Origin: Neolentinus lepideus HHB14362 ss-1
Lineage: Eukaryota; Basidiomycota; Agaricomycetes; Gloeophyllales; Gloeophyllaceae
Direction of reading: 5' to 3'
DNA: 59,523 bases
NCBI GenBank assembly: GCA_001632425.1
Contig: KV425670.1
Span: 1 to 59,523, forward strand
Shown in pieces: positions 31,911 through 40,757 of the stretch. Both the position numbers and the translations under genes were made by a program. The notes under the pieces are model-generated. The model was not told the DNA's origin. It worked only from the letters and a program-made list of their open reading frames with translations, and made no database searches. Positions within the stretch are counted from its first letter, which is position 1; each line of letters starts with the position of its first letter.

Positions 31911-33913
31911 GGTGGTTCTGGTAGTGGGCGTTGAGGACGACTGGGAGGATGCACGTATCGGCGTCTCAGGGAATATATACGCCTGCGAGCGCCAGGCGCC
32001 TCTGTTCTTGATCAGCCTACCTGTGCTAGATCCTCTTGGCGCAGCCCAGCGGTGAAAGAGGCCATCCACGGGAACCGAGCTTCATCGGCGGACGAACGTG
32101 TTGGGGCTAGAACGTGTGCGTAGTAAATATGACATTAGTACTCAGGGCCCATAGAATGCAATGATACTTACTTTTACGTAGAATGGGCGTTGTGGGCCAC
32201 GGCTGTGTCGGAGCTTACAGTAGACCGACTTCATCATCTGTAAGCTTTCGACCCCCTTGATGCTCGGAGGAGCAGACTGATGCCACACAGCGCCTAGTGT
32301 AACTCTATCTTGTTTGAATACCGGACTGCGCCTGAACTCCCTGACCCACACCATTTACGCAGCGACGGAGGAAGAATTTGATTCTATTGAGTGCATTTGC
32401 CTTCACTATAATAAGGCAAATCACGTTGATATCCCATGTGAAAGTTAAGGGGGGGGCGTGACCGCTGGAGTTGGACGGTGGTGCGGGAAACGACCTAGCT
32501 CTGGCGCCTATACCGACATCGTCCCTTACGTCCGATTACGTCGGCAACAGAACAGTCTGGATACGACGGCCAAGTCTGGTGTCAAGGGTCCATTTTCATG
32601 TCAGAATTGCACTGTCTAAATTACGTGTTTCTCAATAACAAATGATTTGTACAAACCCTCAGGCCGTGAAATGACATGTAGTTTTGTTTTATAAAATACA
32701 TTTTCGCACACTTCAGGCATCACGTGACTGATGCGCGCATCGACAAATGTGATTTCGACACGTGCGGCGGCCCTTTCCACGCCCTGCAACGAAACTGAAA
32801 GACCTTGGTAATGCATTCTACACCCTATCTGAGGGCCGTAATTGCATATGAGACTCAACGGGGAGTCGATACCTTTACATCCTTTTGACATCGATGGGAA
32901 CGTTCCATCAACAATCTCTCTAATGTCTTACTTAATGATATAGTTGACCTATATGCATAATATGTTCTATAGTATATGGTACATCGTGATATAGCTGTAT
33001 CAAAACGTAAAATGCATATATATCTTCATAATGCGACGTCGCGCCACAGATGCGCCGAGGTACTGTCCTAGTACGGAAAACAGACTGTAGGTACCTAGTT
33101 TCCAGGGTCCTACAAAATACCGGAGTCAGTGTCGCGAATTATAGTTTTTGCCTCCGATGGCGCTGGTCGCCGACTCTCAGGACCTGATCAGGTGAGGGCG
33201 GATCAGTGCTGTCATATAAATAGTCTCAATAAACCGCTCTCCGTGGGCGTCAGCCTAGGGGTATTATGACAAGTACCTGTCATCAGCATAAAAGATAGTC
33301 AATCAGCTCAGAGTCTTACGTACGTAAAATGCGCGCTGACTGGAAAGGCGGCGCATGGTCCTCGTGCTTGCTCCGAACTATACGCTCTGATTCGCCGACA
33401 GTACATCATCATTTCAATGTGGCATCGCGCAGGCTCCATATAGGATGCTGACGACTCACTGGTAGATCGGTGAAGTACGTAGTGCCAATCCGCTGTGCAG
33501 GTTCTCTCATGGGGCTATCAAGATCCAAGGAACAACAAGTTTCAGTTTCAAAGATGATGATCAGTACAGAAAGATCAAGACGCAGACATGACCGCGAGTT
33601 ACCTCGTGAAGCTACAGCGCGTTCCTAGAATGAAACGGATGCCGGCGGTTGAACAGTCGCTGTTCCTGATTAAAATACGCACCGTTTATCCGACGCAGCC
33701 GCATTTGACGTACTGCCTGCGAGGGGGTGGCTGACGGTGGAACGTTTGATGCGCTCTATGGGCCGAACTTGGTCGCACTAGCCAATGCACATGCTGCGAA
33801 CGTGAACAGTAGCCGGTGGAACCTAGAGAAAAATAGCAATGGCCGATATGCGCTTATGAGTCACACAAGTTGCATTCCGGGCAGCGGATGTCACAGACCT
33901 ACGGCAGTCCAGA
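31911..33913. other. Gene-poor stretch
   Basis: Minus-strand frames at 32142-32354 and 32616-32891 have no recognisable domain. AT-rich sequence at about 32930-33030. No gene supportable. Confidence 0.45.
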
Positions 33914-33914
33914 G

Positions 33915-33921
33915 TATAAAA
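33915..33921 (+). promoter_or_regulatory. TATA box of the 33986-34225 peptide gene
   Basis: TATAAAA, 71 bp upstream of the ATG. Confidence 0.6.
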
Positions 33922-33985
33922 CGGGTGCCACAACATGACCGTTCTACCAAGAATCAAAGACTTTACCCAAGCACCAACACCAGAT

Positions 33986-34225
33986 ATGCGCACCACTACA
34001 TTCCTTGCTTCCATGCTCGTCGCTTTCGCGAGCCTGGCTATGGCCGCTCCTCAGACTACCGCTACCTGCGATTGTTCTAATCCGCCTGCTCTTCGCCCAC
34101 GGGACATAATTTGCCACTGCCCATACGAGCCTGTTACCACCTCCACCACAGCAACATGCGACTGTTCGTCTACCGCGTCGCTGCGTGCCCGCCAACAGTG
34201 CAACTGCCCCATTCAAACTCTGTAA
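33986..34225 (+). CDS. Small secreted peptide with a doubled cysteine module
   Basis: A 79-residue precursor. Leader MRTTTFLASMLVAFASLAMA, then APQTT and two tandem modules. Module 1 is ATCDCSNPPALRPRDIICHC; module 2 is ATCDCSSTASLRARQQCNC. Each module is C-x-C, an 11-12 residue spacer with Leu-Arg, then C-x-C-P. A Thr-rich joint (EPVTTSTT) separates them. There are eight cysteines, but not in hydrophobin spacing (no adjacent CC). The repeat shows that the unit of this family is a pair of short cysteine pairs. The in-frame ATG at 33935 is too near the TATA box, so 33986 is preferred. Function unknown. Confidence 0.78.
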   Translation: MRTTTFLASMLVAFASLAMAAPQTTATCDCSNPPALRPRDIICHCPYEPVTTSTTATCDCSSTASLRARQQCNCPIQTL

Positions 34226-34679
34226 TGTGAGTACTGATCGACCAAATGAGCTTCTCGAATCTGACTCCATCGTTGTCGAAGGGCACTGCACATCGGGACA
34301 CGTCATAAATGCGCCCCACGTCAAGCTGAAGTCTAAAATATTTCATTAATCAGGATATATGAAGAGAACTGGGAGAATCGGCAGTGTACTTACGGGCATG
34401 TTTGTAATGAATGCAACTTTCTAATCGGGATGGACGTCCTAGACATAACTAAATCTGCACAACGCCTCAGGCGCAAATCCACCGCCTAAGCCAATCAACA
34501 TGACCATGCGCCCATGTGGAGGCGCGTGAGTGGTCAGACAGTATCCACTGACCACGGGACGTGGAGAAGGCTAAATTTGTGAATGACATGACTTGGGTGT
34601 AAATGGCCGGCGTGCCCTCACGAGTTTCTAGACCTGTTAACCGTACAATGGAAAGTTGATGATCGCCTAGACGCCCGCC
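34226..34679. other. Intergenic between peptide loci
   Basis: No gene seen. Confidence 0.4.
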
Positions 34680-34889
34680 ATGGTCAGCTTCCGCCTAGAG
34701 ACTGTAGTATTCTTGCCGTCCGTCCTCGTCACGACATCAGCTACGGTCACTTCTCCGTGTTGTCCTTGCACTCGACCTACTGCTGCAATGCAGAAACGAT
34801 ATCCGCGACAATATTGCAACACGTCAAAATTGCCCGTCGTAGAATCGTGCGGGACGTTCGTGCGGTGCATTCCCACAAAAATAGCCTGA
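34680..34889 (+). CDS. Possible small secreted cysteine-rich peptide
   Basis: A 69-residue frame from MVSFRLETVVFLPSVL, with a moderately hydrophobic start, TTSATVTSP, then CCPCTRPT and later QYCNTSK, ESCGTF and VRCIPT. CCPC resembles the CCPCPP core at 29543-29710, but the leader is weak and no TATA box is seen. It could be a diverged member or chance. An overlapping minus-strand frame of 91 codons exists and has no recognisable feature. Confidence 0.35.
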   Translation: MVSFRLETVVFLPSVLVTTSATVTSPCCPCTRPTAAMQKRYPRQYCNTSKLPVVESCGTFVRCIPTKIA

Positions 34890-35673
34890 AACACGAACAG
34901 GCTGATGGGTATTTCAAGCGCGAGGAGCGGGAGAACTAGCATAGACAGAGAGCCAATATTTGCCAGATACGCCTAAGAAATCTCCGACCTTCTCTCAGTA
35001 TGCAATGATTTACCGATATGCTGAAATTATGCATGCTTGCAAGATGAATGCCGGTACTACTTACCTGACGATTAGATTACTTACTCGGGGGTTTTAGTGG
35101 GTATCAATCTACCTGAGCATGGTCGCCGACAACGAGAGCCTTCATAGTTGAGACGGTTTTTTGGAGCCCCACACGGCTGCAACATATTGTTGCGGCGTGT
35201 GTAATGGCATTTCCTCCGGAGGACTTATAACGACTATTTGGTTTATCTTTTGTACCAACACTTTGAACGGATACCTGAGGGTTAGCGCAGTCTAACTGCC
35301 CAGGTGTTATATCGTTCCTCAAAAAAACAAAAAAAATAATGAACGCCGATATTGGAGAGAATATCAAGGAACGGCTTTTGAGTCCCGGGAACAGGAATGT
35401 GATATGACAAATCATTATCTGCGCAGAGACCAGTAAATTGTCAGGAACAGATACGATAATATGGTCGTACCTCAAGTATATGGTGTATGCTCGATTATAC
35501 GTTTGACGACGTACCCGTCTATGCAACCCAACGTAATGTCGTCTCCAACACAACCACAACTGAGTTGACAGGGCGCCCATGTCTTTCTCATGGCATTCAG
35601 CCATACACAGCACTGATTAACCTTCACCAATAAATATGAGCCAGAGAGGACTTCTCGGTTCACCGGGCTTGAC
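34890..35673. other. Intergenic, no supportable gene
   Basis: A minus-strand frame of 169 codons (35104-35613) has no domain I can name; a weak ankyrin-like look near its end is not enough to call. Confidence 0.4.
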
Positions 35674-35840
35674 ATGATCACCCTTCGCTCTTTGCACTCG
35701 CCCTCTTAATATTCGCGGGACTGTCTCAATTTCTACCACAAGCCACGACCACATTATCTTGCTCTCCATGGTCTCAGCCAACCAGAAATTTCAGTCGCAC
35801 TGCAGAAGCAACCTGCAAGATATGTGATTGTCCATTCTAG
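35674..35840 (+). pseudogene. Small secreted cysteine-rich peptide gene with a disrupted start
   Basis: A frame ending at TAG 35838-35840 reads PSLFALALLIFAGLSQFLPQ, then ATTTLSCSPW and ATCKICDCPF. That is a hydrophobic leader, a Thr linker and a C-terminal C-x2-C-x-C-P, as in the family. The frame has no ATG: the only nearby ATG (35674) is one base out of phase. A single-base change in the leader would explain this; an upstream coding exon is the alternative. Confidence 0.5.
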
Positions 35841-37253
35841 CCAGCAGTTCGGAGTCAATGCTTCCAGCGTTCTAGATTGTAGATCTGCCGCATGATGACT
35901 CAGAGCAGCGTCAGACAGAGCGGAAAAAGTCAGGCAGTACCCAGAGAAATGTGCAATGAATGAAACAGGTCGTCATTCAGAGATAGAACGCGAGTACAGC
36001 AACAACATGTTCCCCGTCTGCTTACGTACACATGATTCTCAGTGTTCAGATTACTTCCGAGCCCGCGTGGGAAGGCCCATCAAGTTGTCGCTACAACACC
36101 ATTACTGCTATGAGCAATCATCTCGTGGCTCTCAGAAATGAACTTTGCTATGGTGATTGGAAATCTCGTCCAAAAGTGGTCCAACTCTTCATCCTCCCAG
36201 GTACAAGAAGAGGCACTTTTTCCTGGCAGTCACACTTCCTGCACCAGAGAATCGGATGTAATTTCCACAGACATAGATAAACACAAGCTAACAGTATAGT
36301 ATGAGTCAACTGCTGATTATACAGTATGGCCTTGCATCGGTGCGACTAGCCACAGGCCGACATTTCCAGAACGTACAGCTCCTCAGCCAAGACGCGGTCA
36401 AGGCCCTTTGGGGGCGCGGCTGTGCATCCGAACGGAGCCTTAGATAATAATGAGCTCTAGTCAAGGCGGGATGGCTGGATGAAGCAAAGATGAGCTAGAA
36501 CATTGAGTCCAGGTGCAGACGAGGAGACTGGTTGCATCGAGGTCGACAAACAGAAAAGAACTATTCCGGTTCTCCGTACTCTGACGCTCCAGTGTGGGTG
36601 TACACTAACGCTCGACTGGATAGTGCTGCCAGCTCTCCTCGGCTACGCTAGAGGTCAGCCGCCACCGTCGCTCATCTGCCGTGCTGCTATATGTCTCAAT
36701 AATGTATGCAGTATTCGCATCTTAGGCCCAGGAACCTCTATAAGTAGCCTCTCTCAAGAATCTCCCGATGCGCTGTGTCTACACCGAGAAGTCTTGTAAT
36801 TAATCTATTCAGACTGTTTTCAAGTCTCTATCCGAGTGCATGTTGCATCACTACCAGACTTGTAAACATGCAAACACGGGCAAGAGAGACGATTGGCCAG
36901 CGAGATGTGTTTCTGGCAAGGTCACGACAGAAATCATGAATTATTAAGAGATGCACCTTTGTACTTTATATCTTTTGAATTTCGAAGTACATACCTCAAT
37001 GTGATTCAATGATTGCCTCGAAACTCGACGCAACGGGTAACCGGGCCGGAATACCGATGTCTCACCCCGCACCTGTACAGCATTCTCAGTTCGCGAGAAT
37101 GGACCCACACGTACCAGCATCTCTCCTTTGACGCGAACTCCATCAGCTTCAAGGACTCACAAACGCATTGCCTATAACACAACGCTTCCATCATTTTGTA
37201 CTCGGCACGGTTTTCGGTTTGGGCCGCTTCCACGTCCATATCAAGTGCGCGCT
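35841..37253. other. Gene-poor stretch ending at the NTA1 promoter
   Basis: Frames at 36503-36799 (+) and 37006-37239 (-) have no recognisable domain. This is the border between the accessory left part and the core right part. Confidence 0.45.
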
Positions 37254-38494
37254 ATGGCATCGCACCGTCCTGCATTGCGCATAGTTCTTGCGCAGTTCTG
37301 GCCGAAAGTGAGTATAGATTACTCGCGGATTTTAATTCATCAAGCTCATCATTGGTATGGAAAGTTCGGGGATGTGGAGCATAATATACAGAAAGCACGG
37401 CAACTCTGCGCCAAGTGCGTGAAAGTTCGCTGTAACCTCTGCAGCCGAAGGTCGACATGATCTTTGGGTAGACTAGAACCTCACTCAGTGGACTTGATAT
37501 GTTTTCCAGAAATGATCTTCACTGGTATGTGACCGATCCCGACACTAAATTTACGCACTTCTGCATCGTATTTTTCCAGGATACGTCTTTCCAGATGCGC
37601 CGTCGATCTTGGCGTATCTGGAAGAACCTAGAAATGGACCTACATCCACGTTCTGCTCAGAGCTTGCGTCTCGACTGAAATGCTACGTGGTGGCTGGCTA
37701 CCCTGAGCGTCTGGCGCCTGACGAGGTCGAAAGAGGGGTCAGAGTAGAGGTAGAGACTGATCCAGCACTTAGTGACTGTGAGGAAGCGTTTGAAGATGTA
37801 AAAGAAATTGAGATTGATAGGGTTGGTGCGAATAGTGTAGTGCTGTGTGGTCCTGACGGTGAATGGGTAGGCGGATACCGTAAGACGAATCTGTTCAGGA
37901 CAGATATGACTTGGGCGAAACCAGGTAGATAACTATCAACCCTATTCTCATACCTAACCCACTTATTTCATTTTCAGGCACAGGATTCGCAACTTTCCGT
38001 CTCCCACCACCCATAGGGAGACTCACCATCGGCGTCTGCATGGATCTCAACCCGTTACCTCCGGCGAACTGGCGACTCGAAGAAGGTCCCTACGAGCTCG
38101 CCGATCATGCAATCAAGACAGACTCGGACACGGTAGTGCTCCTTAACGCGTGGCTAGCGTCAAGGGAGGGAGAAGAGGAAGAGGAAACGAGCGAGGATTG
38201 GCGTGTCGTGCAGTACTGGGCAGCACGGCTCAGGCCGCTTTGGGCCAAGAAGGAGGGACAGGAGGGCGGGAAGGAAGTGTTGGTTGCGGTGTGTAATCGG
38301 TATGGGGAAGAGAATGGTGAGTTCGCTCACTTCACTGCTCAAGATCTCGTTAGTTCCGATAGTGATAGATCATCGTAGGCGTCACGTTTGCCGGATCCTC
38401 GGCTATGTTCAGTATGAACAAGTCTCTGGGCCGGCCGAGGTTGTTGCACGTCATGGCTCGGAGAGAGGAAGGCGCCCAGGTGTGGAGTGTTTGA
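37254..38494 (+). CDS. NTA1: Protein N-terminal asparagine/glutamine amidohydrolase (nitrilase superfamily)
   Basis: Deamidates N-terminal Asn and Gln, feeding proteins into the Arg/N-degron pathway. Joined by eye: MASHRPALRIVLAQFWPK, FGDVEHNIQKARQLCAK, DLICFPEMIFTGYVFPDAPS (Glu of the nitrilase triad in FPEM), GGYRKTNLFRTDMTWAKPG (Lys), GFATFRLPPPIGRLTIG then VCMDLNPLPPANW (nucleophile Cys), VVLLNAWLAS, and a last exon VTFAGSSAMFSMN ending GAQVWSV. The Glu, Lys and Cys triad is present. Introns have GTGAGT, GTAACC (short exon join inferred), GTATGT, GTAGAT and GTGAGT donors. An acidic Glu-rich insert (EGEEEEETSED) lies before the C-terminal part. Assignment is confident from the ICMDLNP-like active site. 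Confidence 0.92.
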
Positions 38495-40074
38495 AGGCAG
38501 ACATTGAGCTCATCGGATGCCGCTATGAGGAAATAGTCCCGACGATACACTATGTCCATCGGCCACAGAATGCCTGCCCTCAACGTAACTCTCACTCACC
38601 ATTTCCATACTCTTGCTAGGAGTCAGGTCATGACTGTATGGCGAAATATATAGGTCTAGAATGATCTCAGTAGTTCGTTCTTCGACAACGTGACGAGCGC
38701 CAGGAGACATCCATTCCACCGAACGCGGATGGCATCAATGGCTCCGTAGTTCTGCCCAACTCAACGGAGACTAGGATTAGAGTGGGAGATGTCGCCTACT
38801 ACACAGTCAATCCCATCCGACGAAGGTAGACATACTGCTCCGAGGACGCCAGCCATTTGATAAAACACCATTATTGTGTCATCGCCTAATATTTCAGGAT
38901 CGCCAATGATGACGATAAGGATACACATCCAGTATGTTCCTCCACATTCAATGCTAATGAATACCTCAGTTTGTGGGTTCACTGGAGAGTTGCCCGCTAC
39001 GTACATGAAATATGTCAACCATAAACAGTATTGCCGGGACGTCTGAGCAGTGATGCGTTTCATGGCGCCATTGGCGCAGAGTATGGCTGCAGAAATAAGC
39101 AACACAGCAGAATGAGTTATATAACACTGACTTGTCGACCATATGAACAGTCCGACGGTGACTGAGAACACAGATGTCGTGACCGCGCGATGTGCTGCTC
39201 GGGCCAGAGGGGATAGATGGATGGCGGTACCGAAGGGTACGACAGAGCTTCGCGAGTTCAATTCCAGCCTGAATCGTGTACAACGTGATGTTGCATGTCC
39301 TACCATCTATTATGCCTCAAAAACTGGGATTTGCCAGGTTACGTCTTCGCTCGTAGTGCCATATGAAAATGATTGATCTCTTACCAGAAAACCGATGGCA
39401 TAACTCTAGACGTGGTTCGAAGTTATGCCCAGCCGCGGAGAAGCTATGTACCTACAGAATTAACAACGGCTTCTGCAGGTTTCCATAACATGGTAAGCAG
39501 CGATAGGTTACTGAAGAGTATCACGCACTCCCATTACGAACTCGCTGGTCATCGTGCAGACCATGCTCGTAGTGAGCAATCGCTGGAGGGCTCCTTGATA
39601 ACAGCGATTTGGCCGATCGTGGTTCAATTTCGAGCCTTATAGCCGGAGGAGACAGTGATAATCCGTCATTTAAACAACGTTTGTCAAGTCAGTAAATCAC
39701 GGCTTCCCGCTTCGCAAAGACACCTGACACGATCCAACGGCGTCGCTGTGTAATCCAGAGACTAGTAGATGCTTATACTGCACATCAAGACTCTGTCAGA
39801 ACCTCTGTATGTTCCAACCGCAATTGAGTTTGAACATACCACACTCCCCAAGACGGCCTCACGATTTTACGGAGCTGGTGCAGGCACGAGTGAACAATTA
39901 CCAAGATCACAAGAGACTGCTTGTATGCCTGCAGGAGACGACATACGTGATCCACCAGCCTGAGCCTAGCTAGAATTCACGAGAGTCATCTGAGCTCGAG
40001 TACAGATGCATCCATCGGAGGCATCTGAGCTAGAGCAGAGATTTTATTCGTCAATGTGACACTGGTGTTGGTGG
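38495..40074. other. Intergenic with a decayed membrane-protein-like frame
   Basis: The minus-strand frame 38761-39306 has hydrophobic segments (for example SVTVGLFIWSTS and MCILIVIIGD) but no family I can name and no clean splice structure. It may be a pseudogene. Nothing else is supportable. Confidence 0.35.
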
Positions 40075-40082
40075 CTTGGGGC

Positions 40083-40601
40083 CAAGGGGCCGACACCGGG
40101 AGTTGCCGGCACACGGGGTAGGGGGAGGGGGGGTCCTTCGAGGTCTTTATCAGGACTTTCTGCAGACCCCCTTATTTGGACTGCTAGTGACCACAGATAG
40201 ATGATTCGAAGCCCATACAATCTCAAAATAGTGTAAAATAGCTATAGTGGACTACCAGCTGCATTTTTTTCACTGGCAGGCAGGTCGAGGAAGACGTGCC
40301 ACTGTGCTGTTTGACCTTGTTTGGCGTCGTCGCTTAGTTGCCCATTAATGAAGGCTGGCTAGAAAACTTAGTCTTCATTCATGTCATAATATTATCTGAT
40401 GTATGTTGCTTTAATAGAGACCAATGATACTTGTTTACTCCAACTTGAGATATGTTGAAATGACAGAATAAGACGGATTTGGTAATTTATTTACTCAATA
40501 TGGGTCGTGTGAAGATTACGTAGGGGAGGGGGGGTCCCTCTCGGGGCCTTAGTCGGACTTTCTGACGTCGTGTATAGAACTTTCTTTCTGTCGGCCCCTT
40601 G
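40083..40601. mobile_element. hAT-like MITE with perfect TIRs and 8-bp target duplication
   Basis: A 519-bp non-coding element. Its 13-bp terminal inverted repeats are identical (CAAGGGGCCGACA at 40083-40095; complement at 40589-40601). An 8-bp direct repeat CTTGGGGC flanks it exactly (40075-40082 and 40602-40609). Eight-base target duplications and short TIRs are typical of the hAT superfamily. Inside, a G-rich motif followed by GGTCC ... GGACTTTCTG occurs twice (about 40120-40165 and 40520-40565). It sits in the upstream region of RAD4, about 150 bp from the start codon. Confidence 0.93.
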
Positions 40602-40757
40602 CTTGGGGCAGCTAAAAGGCAAATTTGATGGTGACGTCACGCGTCCCAGCGGGCCGGCGGTGGCTCAGAGTTTGATTAATTGGCGTGTACCCTGAGTCTT
40701 CGTCGTCGCCGTCCGCGTCGTCGACGCCCAGTTAATATCTCTAACTCCTTCTCGACC

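Noticed and set aside
1265..34225. Reading the small peptides as mating pheromone precursors or hydrophobins
   Set aside because: No terminal CaaX box, a clear secretory leader instead, and neither the cysteine number nor spacing of hydrophobins.
35104..35613. A 169-codon minus-strand frame with a faint ankyrin look
   Set aside because: Too little of the ankyrin consensus to call and no supporting neighbours or introns.
37006..37239. A 77-codon minus-strand frame just upstream of NTA1
   Set aside because: Starts only 14 bp from the divergent NTA1 ATG and has no recognisable domain; more likely chance in the promoter.
38761..39306. A 181-codon minus-strand frame with hydrophobic stretches
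   Set aside because: No family recognised and no coherent splice structure; kept only as a possible decayed membrane protein in the gap note.
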